From positions 9,238,001-9,302,000 of the forward strand of contig CM082593.2 in assembly GCA_040954595.2 (NCBI GenBank): 64,000 nucleotides of DNA. Direction: 5' to 3'. The notes below the pieces were generated by a model that saw only the letters and a program-made list of their open reading frames with translations, was not told the DNA's origin and did no database searches. This stretch comes from Balanoglossus misakiensis (taxonomy: Eukaryota > Hemichordata). The position numbers and the translations under genes were made by a program. Positions 38,316 to 48,965 of the stretch are shown piece after piece. Every line of letters starts with the position of its first letter. Position 1 is the first letter of the stretch.

Positions 38316-41128
38316 CAGTCCCAACAGCGTACAACAACTAAACTGTACGGGAAAGTTCCCGCACTAGTTGTAGCAGTGTTGTAGCAGAGATGTTACGCAA
38401 CACCTCTTTTGTTGGTTAATTGATGTTTTTTGTCTTAGTTTACGGCAACTACAAAGGTTCCCGTAGTTTGAAACAAAAGAATGTGTGCTCCATTACGGCA
38501 ATTTGGGGCAGGTGTTACAGCAAGAAGGGCTAATGGGGAGGTGATTATCACCCTGATGTGAACAATAGTTGTAGCAATGTCTATGTGTGATAATGAGCTC
38601 CACCCAAGTGGATTTTGCTTGGTTGGGGGCAATTTATGTCCTGGCCTCACTAAGCAAATAAATTCCTTCTAAATCTTGATAGCGAGCAAGTCAGTTGTCA
38701 ACCTTACTAATATTTCCCCTGTCTCAGTAGCTTTACATACGCTATGCAGGGCTAGCTGACGGGCTTCAAAGTTTTGTGTTGTGACCTATGCAGAAAGCAA
38801 GCGGTTCTAAAAATAAACTTCCATAACAACATGTACACTTGGCGTAAGTTGGCAGGGTATTGACTAATATGTTGCAATTGTTTGTATCAATGTACATTTT
38901 GAGACAACTAGGGCAAGGCCAACAACCTGATCAGGATATTCAAATTAGGTAAAGACGCACTCAAAACAGCAATTATAATTACAGGACGTGTGCCATGCTG
39001 GTGACCAAATAGACGCAGACGGACCTCCCTGGCATTAGTGATACCCTGAGTAATAAAACACCTGTTGTTTTGATTACCTTGTCAATATGTGTAAATTTGG
39101 CAACAATGTGTTGCAAACCTGATGCTATCAAGCAGAGACATGGCCCAGTGAAAGTCCAAATACATGTAATTCAGAGTGAACCATGGTGCGATGTGTATTT
39201 TGAGTTTGTCTGTTTTTTGCACTAGAATTCTGCAGATTTGTGAATAAAGTTGCAGTTCCATTTTGTGCGCGTGTGTTGAGTTTGGCAGGAGGCCGTAATT
39301 GAAATGACTGTCTTCTAAGTTTTGGTGTGGGAAACACCTCTGACACCACTATGCATATCAGAGTGCCTGAAACTTTTGGACCCATGTGCTTTTTATTTAC
39401 ATGATGAAATCGGCCACATGTTGACCTCGTAATTTATTCAAATTATTATTCACGTAAAAAGCTGTTAGACACGGCAGCAGGACGTCTAGCCGCTCATCTT
39501 TTTACCAGGTCGATCGATCGATACTACCAGCACTACCACACATGTTGACCTCGTAATTTATGCAAAGTATTATTCACATCAAAAGCCGTTTGACACAGGT
39601 GGAGGACGTCTAGGCCCGGTCTTGCCGGCCACTCATCTTTTACCACCATGATTTGACCACTTGGCAAGTGCTCTGAAATAATAGGACTAGTTTCATGTTG
39701 TGAATGTACGTTCGCAGTAATAAGTTTCTCATGAATATTCACGCACCCGAGAGCTTGACAAAGAAGCATTTGGACTAAACCACTATACCACTGTATTTTG
39801 TTGAAAGTTCAGCGATCAATACTGTCATGCATGCCCGCTCGTAGTAATCACTTTGTTGTCAACTTTTTTATTTCAGGAATGTTGATTAAACAATACATTG
39901 AACTGGCTGGATTTGAACAGAAAATGTTAAAATTTTACATGTGAATTTGAAACTTACCATCAATTCATTCACTGCGGCCACCCCCTCTCTGTCTGGATAT
40001 AAAGGTCGCTCATTGAATGTATTTTATCAGGCGCGGACTTTGGGGGCAAGAGGTAGCCAGACAATGATTGACAGGCAAATTGTATCCAAATTCTGCCAAG
40101 TGCAGGGGCTTGCTTAGACTAAACAAATTGCGTGAATATATAATGAGTAAACATGTAGGTCATTCATCCCAAACCGGCCAACTAATTGCTGCCAGTCACT
40201 TCCCATCATGTTCAAGCACTGCCCGTCGGAAAATGAGTGTATATCCATTGCCGTAATAATAGAATATTGAAATAATACAGACCATTACTACTTATGAAAC
40301 CCTTCAAAATTATAGTCAAGACTCTCAAAACTTGTCTGTTCTAAAGATCAAACTGCAGCGGAACGTGGTACTGCAGGCCAACATTATTTTGTAAACAAGC
40401 CTAATATTTATTATCAGGGTCTTCATGTAAGGGGGGGGGGGGGCAGCAGGTCAAAAAAATGAAAGCCAATGTCTTTTAAGCTAAACCCAATTGTGAAATG
40501 CGTCATTGTGTTTGATTTTCCATTGGTCATGCTGTATCTCTCAAATATTAATTGGTCCAGCTCCTTGAAAGAAAAGAAACCCCAGCAAAACATGTGCATT
40601 CTACAACACTGGGGTAGGGATGTGTTGACCTCTGTTCATGTCCACAGACTGTTCTGTTACCAAGAGAGTTCAGACTTTGTCGATGAACATAACATCATTC
40701 CAAAACTGACTTCATTGGTATTTGATGTCAGCCCTTTGCCATTTTATTCTCAGACAGAGCTTCTTTTGTAAACTTTGTGATACAATGTTGCAGTGACCTG
40801 TTGCAAAAATGTTGCACTCTAGTTCTAGACCTGTCAATCACTCTAGTTGTAGCAAAATAATCAACACCTTGAACAAAAGGCATCACTCTGTGGGGGCTAA
40901 TTGACAGGTGTTGCAGCAGTATTTACAGGTAGAGGTGTTAAGTTTCCCTTGTTAATGGCTTGCCGTAAAGGAGTTGCCGTAGTTTTTACGGAAATGTATC
41001 AAAAGGAAATGGGCCTTAGACAATTGTTGCAGCAAACTCTGCTACAACTAACAATAGTTCCCGTAGGGTTGACGTACTACTTGCCGAGTCAGAAATGTAC
41101 AAATAGTTGTTCTATTCTGTTGGGACTG
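38316..41128. mobile_element. Non-autonomous DNA transposon with TA target site (Tc1/pogo-like)
   Basis: 2813 bp between perfect 12-bp inverted ends CAGTCCCAACAG (38316-38327) and CTGTTGGGACTG (41117-41128), flanked by TA on both sides (38314-38315, 41129-41130). The satellite reads GGGTTAATA on the left and resumes with TACATGGCCAAAAGC on the right, so the element interrupts one monomer. TA duplication and a CAGT terminus fit the Tc1/mariner/pogo group. The longest frames are about 100 codons and unrecognised, so no transposase is encoded. Subterminal regions at both ends are rich in GTTGTAGCAG-like and TTCCCGTAG motifs. The rest looks unique and non-coding. Confidence 0.8.
39413..39660 (+). 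repeat. Two-copy tandem repeat inside the TA-flanked transposon
   Basis: About 120 bp beginning CACATGTTGACCTCGTAATT occurs at 39413 and again at 39538, with scattered substitutions and indels. Both copies share GGACGTCTAG and ACTCATCTTTT-like segments. The copies are separated by a short GATCGATCGATC run at 39511. Confidence 0.75.
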
Positions 41129-42437
41129 TACATGGCCAAAAGCACTGTAATTGCTAATGCAACAGTGATTTTAATTCTGATCTTTTGCATCAGGGTAAAA
41201 GGCGAAGCAAGCTTGATGATGCATCTGGGAAGATGGTGTTTCAAGCCCTTCACTTTGACATTGGTATAAAATGCCTACAGGGGGATTTAAAGTTGTCTGT
41301 AAATCCCTGGGTTAATACGTGTCCAAAAGCACTGTACTTTAACATTGCTAATGCAACGATGACATTGAATCTGATTCTTTGCATCAGGGTAAATGGCGAA
41401 GCAAGGTTGATGATGCATCAGGGTAGATAGTGATGCAAGCTCTGCACTTTGACATGGGTATAAAATGCCTACAGGGGGATTTAAAGTTGTCTGTAAATCC
41501 CTAGGTTAATACCTGGCGGAAAGCACTGTACTTTGACATTGCATATGCAATGGTGACATTGAATGGGATTCTTTGCATTAGGGCAAATGGCGAAGCAAGC
41601 TCAATGATGCATCAGAGTAGATGGTGATGCAAACTCTGCACTTTCACATGGGTATTTAATGTTAAATGTAAATCCATAGGTTAATACGTGGCCAAAAGCA
41701 CTCTAATTTGACATTGCTAATGCAACGATGACATTGAATCTGATTATTTGCATCAGGGCAAATGGCGAAGCAAGGTTGATGATGCATCAGGGTAGATAGT
41801 GATGCAATCACTTCACTTTGACATGGGTATTAAATGCATATGGGGATTTCAAGTTGATGATAAATCCCTGGGTTAATACGTGTCCAAAAGCACTGTACTT
41901 TGACATTGCTAATGTAACGATGACATTGAATCTGATTCTTTGCATCAGGGTAAATGGCGTAGCAAGCTTTATGATGCATCAGGGTAGATAGTGATGCAAA
42001 CACTTCACTTTGACATGGGTATTAAATGCATATGGGGATTTCAAGTTGATGATAAATCCCTGGGTTAATACGTGTCCAAAAGCACTGTACTTTGACATTG
42101 CTAATGCAACGATGACATTGAATCTGATTCTTTGCATCAGGGTAAATGGCGAAGCAAGGTTGATGATGCATCAGGGTAGATAGTGATGCAAGCTCTGCAC
42201 TTGAACTTGGGTATAAAATGCCTACAGGGGGATTTAAAGGTGACTGTAAATCCCCAGTTTAATACGTGGCGGAAAGCACTGTACTTTGACATTGCTAATG
42301 CAATGGTGACATTGAATGTAATTCTTTGCGTTAGGGCAAATGGCGAAGCAAGCTCAATGATGCATCAGAGTAGATGGTGATGCAAACTCTTCACTTTGAC
42401 ATGGGTATTAAATGCATATGGGGATTTCAAGTTGTTG
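41129..42437. repeat. Satellite array, segment 5 (array edge)
   Basis: About seven monomers between the DNA transposon and the first gene. The first is degraded; the remainder are normal. The last part (41990-42437) carries the same private variants as 37670-38100, on the far side of the transposon. Satellite identity ends at GGGATTTCAAGTTGTTG, position 42437, next to a splice donor. Confidence 0.92.
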
Positions 42438-42450
42438 CCCTACTGCTTAC

Positions 42451-45400
42451 CTATTGCAGCATTTAATCTTTCTGCCTCATTTTGACCAGAATCCCCAGGT
42501 GCTCTGTGTAGTCGTATCATGCGGTCAGTTCCATGAATTCGTATAAGTTCAGCATCTCTATATCTCACTTCCACATTGCTGACACCAACACCTGGTCTTG
42601 CATCAGTCGTCTTGAGAATATTGCCATACATAGGTGCTTGAACAAAAGAGAGCTTCTGTATGATAATATCACATATGTCAATCAAGCCAGTCAAACCAAC
42701 AAAAAGGGCATCTTTGTTAATGGTCCTGAAATGTAAAAGATAACAAATAAGATAAGCATTCAAAAGTGACTAAAAGCGATAGTTCCATTTTTCCAAAAGG
42801 GGAAATCTGACAGTAATGTTTTGCTGTGATATTCAACATGAGGGTTCGATAACAGAGCCAATGACTGAACTCATTAAATAATTTTACCAATGCACCTTAT
42901 TTCTCCCAGCAGTGACTCTGCATTTTGGATAACCTGTTTCACTGGCTCTAGCAAATCTGATGAACTCTCCTCCTGTCTTCTTTTCAGATATTCATCCAAT
43001 CTTGTCCATGCCTGCTCCAAATGATGATGCAACCAAGCCAGCCTGTCACCTTCATATTTGCGAAATACACATTTTTGATCAGTTGTCACACATTCAACAT
43101 CTTCTTGTACAGTTGTATCTATAAACAAAAGTAGTTATAAAGCATGAATTGAACTGCATAACTAAAGGATGGATAATCACCAACAGGATTGTCCTCTTTA
43201 GCTGACAAAGGGGACTATGGTACAATAAAATGCATTAATTAAAGGGACATTAGATGTAACTTTGGCTATTTTTTCAGTATTTTGGATCTGTGTATATCAG
43301 CTTTACGTTTCTCTAGATCATGCTGAAATGCCTAGTATTCTCACTCTCAACATAACCTGTATATGTGAAATGACACTGTTATTGTTGACAAATGAATTCT
43401 AGTCTGGATTAGAATACAATTTACAACAATAACAATGGTAATTATATTCATATAGGTTGTGTTGAGAATCTATACACTGGGTATTTGATCATGATTCAGG
43501 GATCCAGCGTAGTTGAAAGACACAACAAAAATACTGAAAAAAACTTTTGTTTTGACTTGTCCTGCCTACTTGTTTCAAAAACTATTTATTTTTGCAAAAA
43601 AACAAGACTTAGGGTATTTAATAATAATTGCTTCAGTGGCAGAGCAAACCTACCTTTAAAGTGGAAGACTGTATCATGGACTTGTGCATAGAAAATCTTC
43701 AAAGCCTGGTTATTTGAAGAATGTCCTTGTTGCTTCTCAAAAAGCTCAGGCTCTTCTCTCCTACAAACCAAAATGTATGGAAGTAGCTCCACACTTAGTA
43801 TTTGTAAGGCAGGATATGTATCTGTTCAACAACTATACAAAACTCAAAATTTAATCATACTTTGGTATTGTTAGAATGTTACCTTAACATCAAGTAGTCA
43901 GAGGCCCAGACACTTCCACTGCTCCCAATGAAATGTTTAGGTCGAATCACCACCACAGTTTGATCCTTTTAATTGACAAGTTCTTTATTTCCTTATAAGG
44001 GAATAAGAAAATTAGGAGATAATGTAAAAAGGTCTCATAAAGACAGGTTGATTCTGATTGGTCAATTCCTATATTAAATTACTCATTTCCCAAGTGTACA
44101 AGAAGTACATATGTGAACAATGTTTTGGATTTTTATATTTGGCAATTTAGATATCTGTACTAAGTATATTCAGCAAACTAGTGCATTGATCACACTTACC
44201 TTCAACAGTTACAGTTTTGGCAGAGATGAAGCGGAATGAGGTCGGAGTGACATGTACTTCAGGCGTACTAAAATCATGTTGAGGGAGTTTGTTCTGTTTT
44301 TCCGGGTTTGTAACATCATAGATTACACCTTTCTTAACATCTCTTGCTCCAACTATTAAACCAAAACAGAAGACAAAAACTGATTACATTTCATGTCACA
44401 CAGCTTCATGCTTTCCAATGATATATAGCTCATATGGGTTTTTCACCATTTGAAAGAAGAGACTGTTTGGAAAGGGACTGTTTCTTGTCCTGGGCCCTTA
44501 ATCCATGAATCAACAAAATTTTACTCACCATCAGTTCCTGGTCTTAGGTAAGCTTTATCATCCATACTGATCATAAGGCTGTTTGACCATTCCGAATCGC
44601 TAAACATATTAAATTTAGCATTCTTCACATGTGCCCTCTGATGATGAGTGGACTCCGTTGAATGTAGCTCAGTCTTTGGTGGCTTTCTGGCACAAAACAA
44701 GGACTTCCCCATGTGTGCTTTTGCCTGTATGGATCGTACATTTCGAGGACGGCCTCTATTAAGAACTGTTGTTGCTGATTTGATTAATTTCTTTCCCCTT
44801 TGGAGCAGCATGTAATTCGCTAGGGACAGAAAATGTCTCTTCTTAACACGGTGGTGAGAGTAAAGTGTAATATTATGTCTTCGCCCATGTGCTGTACTTT
44901 TTTCTTCAACAGCTTTTGCGATGAAAAGTTCATCCTCTGTATCTAGAAGGCGAGGTGCACCTCCTCCAAGCTTTCTACGCTTTACCCGATTTTCTTCCAG
45001 CAATGTTTGAGCGATCCGCTTCTTAGATTGCAGGGCTCGTCTCCTACTACTTTTATCTTCTGGAGTTAACAATAATGCTAATTCCCGCTTTCGTTTTTCT
45101 AAGCAATCTCTCTCTGCACATAGATCACTTCTTCTTTTATCAGACAAACTACAACTGTCTAGTCTGGCATCAACATCTTCTATTTGCTGTACTATTTTGT
45201 TAATCTTTTCCTTCACCCTACGAACAAGGACATCTTGGGCTGCTTCAGTGGCATTTTTGAATTCTTCTGCAGAAACTAACACTTTGGAAAGAAACTGTAC
45301 AGCTCTGTTTGGTTTTACTCCAAGCATATGCATGTCATTTCTTGAGTTTGATGCAAAAAGAACAGCTTTCACAATAGATTTATCATACTCTGTGTCCATG

Positions 45401-45951
45401 GTTGCAATGATATCATGCAGGGATTCGATTGTCAAAGGAAATCTTGCAGTATCTTTGCGATCTGTAGCATGTTCTAGTTCTACGAACAAATCAGTAAAGC
45501 TAACAAAACTGTTATTGAGTATGATATATCTACACCCTGCCAGTGTGACAACTGTTACATTGAGTATGTGGTCAGGATGTAGCAGTTGGTCACGGAATTC
45601 ATGTTCAGTTGGCTGAGTTTCAAAAAATCCGCAATACAGTCCATAGGCATCTTTGAAGGGTAAATACCCTTTCACCTTTCCATCAAAATCACTTCTCACC
45701 ATCAATTGGTGTACAACATACAGCAGGCCTTGGACGATTTTCTGTTTCTCGGGCGCTTTTCTGTGCACGTCCAAGAGTGCCTCGAGCTTCTCCTCACATT
45801 GTTCCGGTTTACACGTTTGTTGTGATACACGTTCGTACCCGCCACCAACCTTGGACTGCTTCCGCGAGGCACTTCTCCTCTCCGAAAATGTCAACTTGAC
45901 GCGATCTTTCTCGCTTTCTTTAGAAGACGGACCGAGAGCGACATCAGCCAT
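42451..45951 (-). CDS. Uncharacterised DDE-transposase-like protein, six exons, 3' end cut off by satellite
   Basis: Minus-strand exons: 45951-44529, 44352-44200, 43965-43883, 43760-43654, 43118-42896, 42725-42451, all with GT donors and AG acceptors. Reading phases agree at every junction except exon 2/3, which is off by one base. The start ATG at 45951 is in strong context (AAAATGG). Exon 1 (474 residues) holds an unrecognised N-terminal region, a coiled-coil and basic segment near 255-330, and ends with ISMDDKAYLRPGTD. Exon 6 contains TDARPGVGVSN and HRAPGDSGQNEAER. Acidic residues in MDDK, TDARPG and NEAER could be a DDE triad, but this is inference. I recall similar uncharacterised proteins in cnidarian and lancelet genomes. 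Exon 6 ends at a proper donor, and 13 bp later satellite begins, so the C-terminus is missing here. Divergent from the SAM gene at 46193. Confidence 0.75.
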
Positions 45952-46192
45952 TTTGATTTTGAACAGTAAAAAGGTCACGTGTGTATTTATCGCGGGAATT
46001 TATCGCGCGCTTGGTACATTCACACCAAAGGTGGCATTTTTGCATTAAAATCAGTATTATGTGATTTTTTATCACTGAAATGTAATTTAATTTTCGTTTT
46101 GTGAAATATTTTTTTTAAAATCTTGAGCTTTCGGAAAAGAGGTGAACTTCCCATCATAACATTCTACACACGTGTACCTCCATAGTGTCATC
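45952..46192. promoter_or_regulatory. Bidirectional promoter region between divergent genes
   Basis: The two start codons (45951 minus, 46193 plus) are 241 bp apart, so both promoters must lie here or share it. The part next to the minus gene has CpG-bearing segments (TATCGCGGGAATTTATCGCGCGC). The middle is A/T rich. CACACGTGTACC, an E-box-like CACGTG, lies 25 bp before the plus-strand ATG. No TATA box was confidently seen. Confidence 0.55.
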
Positions 46193-48068
46193 ATGGCAGT
46201 GGAAGAGCAGCCAACATCTGATGAGAGCAACATTGCTGATTTCTTGCAAATGTGTGACCTGCACAATTACACGCAATATTTTTTAGACGCCGGTGTTCAA
46301 AAAGCAAAGCATCTAGTTGATGTTGATGACGACGACCTTAAAGATATTGGTAAGTGTGGAATCTCATCTCATCTCAGCTCTGTCTGCGGCTGCGGAGTCA
46401 GTCGCTGCCTGTAATCAGACAGGCAGTGTGTGTGTTTTCATGCATCGCCCTGCAACTTTGACCGGAACTTTAATTTTGACACCTACCGTAACGTCTACGA
46501 TAGCTTTTAGCGTTTAAAACTCAGATGAAATTGTAGCTGGGGTTTAATATAAACAATATTTCTACCCAGTTTGAAAAATGTTATATACCTCTTAGATCTA
46601 GAATATCTGCCGATTAAAAAAATGCATCTATTCTTAGTTGTACATTATTTTTTATGGAAAAAAGTGCTCTGAATCACAGGTGCAATAGCTAGTGGCAATG
46701 TGTAGAGATGACCATTTCTTTCAAATTTATATCCCTGAAAATTGCATCAACAGATATTAGAAATAAATGCAGGCTGCTTTTATACTTTTATACTCGTTTG
46801 ACAGACAACAATTAAGAATTAAATTTGGCTTTTCTGTAATAATGCATAAATCAAATATCATATATCATGTATTGGGATATTGACTGATGTTTTGCCTTGT
46901 GCATAAAATACCCATGTAAACTTGTATGTAGTCATTTAGCCTTTTATCCGTATTTTTATTGATTTCAGGACTGTCTATTGAAATAAAGCGACTCAATAGG
47001 TTCAAAAGGAGCATTCTGAAACACCCAATTCCCAGCAAGGAGTCATTTCTCCAACCCAGCCAATCCAAGTCAGGTGCAGGTGAGAGCAGCAAGCAGAAAC
47101 CGTGGATGCAACCTAAATATGGTTATATTCCTAATGGTAAAACAAAGCGGGCAGTCTTCATGAACCGGGTCTTACCAGACTTTTACTCAGCAAATTTTAA
47201 GTGGAGCAAAAACACAAGAGACTTCTGCAAGAAGTTTCATGAAGAGGGACGGCGTCAATACGAGTTGGAAATGAAATTTGAGCGCTTCCAAAATGATGTG
47301 GAGAAAGTGACAAGCACTAACAACCCAGCAGCTTTTGGTGTCGTTCTTGCTTCTGAGATTTTAAAACCTCATCACAGCAGAATTATAGAACAGAATGAAC
47401 ATAAAGTTGGAGAAATCAAAACATCTCTTCAACAAGAGAAAGATAAACTTCTTTCTGATACCCAGCAATGCTATACAAAAAATGGAAAAATAAAATCTGG
47501 CCACGAGTGTGCCGTCCATTTCAACACCAAATGTTTAACTTTAATTGAAGAGTTGAATAAGCAAATTGAAGAGTTAGAAATAAAGTTGAAGCACAGGAAG
47601 CAGAAAGTACATGAAATGTTTTCTTTTCATTACATGAAGCACACAAGTATTAAACGTAAAAAGAAACCAAATAGGAGGCTAGCTAAGAAACGTAGAGAAA
47701 ACAGAGATAATGCTGGCAAAAGAAGAGTAGCTAGTATTATTGCCCCATCATGTGACATACATAATTCTGTCATCACAGATGACAAAATTCATTTTGAAGG
47801 TGTCGGAAGACTATATCTAAGAGATGTGAAATACATAAAATTACTGAAAAGAGAAAGCAAAATCACAAATGGTGCATTTGATTTAATCGCAGATTGCTTG
47901 TCCCACAAAGACTGGGCCATAAACTTTCACAGTGACAATGACTACAACAGCTGTGATGCTGATGATGATAATGATGACAACGATGATGATGATGATGATG
48001 ATGATGAGGGGAGGGTGGATGAGGAAAAGGAAGAGGAGGGGAGTGGTGACCATCAAGGGGATGGGTAG
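46193..48068 (+). CDS. SAM-domain, coiled-coil protein with acidic C-terminus
   Basis: Two exons, 46193-46349 and 46969-48068, joined in phase by a GTAAGT donor and a TTTCAG acceptor, giving 418 residues. The ATG at 46193 (ATCATGG) is preferred; no ATG lies upstream in frame. Residues 12-70 look like a SAM domain: IADFLQMCDLHNYTQYF, then LKDIG completed across the intron by LSIEIKRLNRFKRSI, the usual last helix. SAM domains polymerise or bind RNA or proteins. A charged middle follows with a coiled coil around 195-220, a bipartite-like basic cluster (KRKKKPNRRLAKKRR) suggesting nuclear entry, and a C-terminal run of more than 15 acidic residues encoded by a GAT microsatellite. It shares a promoter region with the transposase-like gene, so a functional link is plausible. 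The full-length family is not recognised. Confidence 0.82.
46350..46968 (+). other. Intron of the SAM-domain gene
   Basis: 619 bp, GTAAGT to TTTCAG, A/T rich. No other feature was seen in it. Confidence 0.8.
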
Positions 48069-48161
48069 AATGCATTGTTTTACAGTAGTAGCAGTAACAG
48101 TACTTTAATAGCGGTGACAGCATACTAGTATAAATAAACCGAAGTGTCTTATTATTGGCTA

Positions 48162-48328
48162 GGTGGCAGCGTCCGAGTCCATTTTTATTTGGCAGAGATT
48201 ATTGAGGCATTCTGCATGTTGTCACATTGTAAGAGCAAGATGGGGACACCCCAGCGCAGTCGTCACAATGACAATATGCAGAAAGCATCAATAATCTCTG
48301 CCACATACAAATGGACTCGGACGTCACC
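48162..48328. repeat. Long hairpin (inverted repeat) downstream of the SAM gene
   Basis: Left arm 48162-48229 (from GGTGGCAGCGTCCGAGTCC) pairs with right arm 48265-48328 (inverse from GGTGACGTCCGAGTCC). There are only a few mismatches and one 3-nt bulge, over about 64 bp, with a loop of about 35 nt. It starts about 90 bp after the SAM-gene stop codon, so a transcript running past that gene would fold into it. It could be a foldback element or a hairpin RNA. No target duplication was seen. Confidence 0.8.
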
Positions 48329-48965
48329 TTTTCATAAAAAACTGTATATTTATGTATTAAGTTATTTTTGCGAAAAGTACATTTCTTACATAAGTTCTTT
48401 TATGATTGTGTTTGTTCTGATTAAAGATTTGTATTCATATATTCATATTTAAGATCACATACTGGTACATGTGTATGTTTTGTGAGTTGTGTGGTGTATT
48501 TTGTAGTACAAGGGATGTCAATATATCCATACATGAGTGCCTATGAGCGCAAGTCTCTTTTCAGTATTTCTCTGTAACACTTCAAATTTTGAAACATTTT
48601 CGGTGTCATCCTTGCACAAAAATTAGTGACCCTCCCCTTGACAAGTGCCCAAAATGTAGCAGCCCTCCCCCAAACCGTTGCATGAGAAATGGTGACCCTC
48701 CCCCCAATCGCACCAGCCTTCCCCCCTGTTAATTCTGACCAGGCCCTTAACGGCGAAATACTGAACTTACAAACATAACAGTCCTAGCTTTAATATGAAA
48801 TATAGTGTGAACACTTGAACAGGCAACCCCTAAATATGAAACTCAGTTCACTCAACATTTAACACTCAGAGTCACTGTCCGAATCTATAACATAAATCCG
48901 TTTTCTTATTGGCTTATATTGCGATGCGTTGTCGCCCATGTTTGATCTCAGTGGCTGGTTGATAT
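48329..48965. other. Intergenic, no gene seen
   Basis: A/T-rich sequence. From 48625 to 48735 there is a degenerate C-rich stretch with repeated GACCCTCCCC-like blocks. No coding frame was supported. Confidence 0.5.

Noticed and set aside
40469-40771. 100-codon frame in the TA-flanked transposon as a transposase
   Set aside because: No catalytic or DNA-binding motif. Far shorter than a Tc1/pogo transposase.
1-42437. CRISPR-like direct repeats
   Set aside because: Units are 177-194 bp head-to-tail with no unique spacers, in a eukaryotic context.
46028-46038. AAGGTGGCATT at 46028 and 55936 as further ends of the TTAA MITE family
   Set aside because: The match covers only about 11 bp, is not next to TTAA and has no paired inverse end.
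47956-48006. GAT microsatellite as a non-coding repeat
   Set aside because: It lies in frame inside the SAM-gene exon and encodes its acidic tail.
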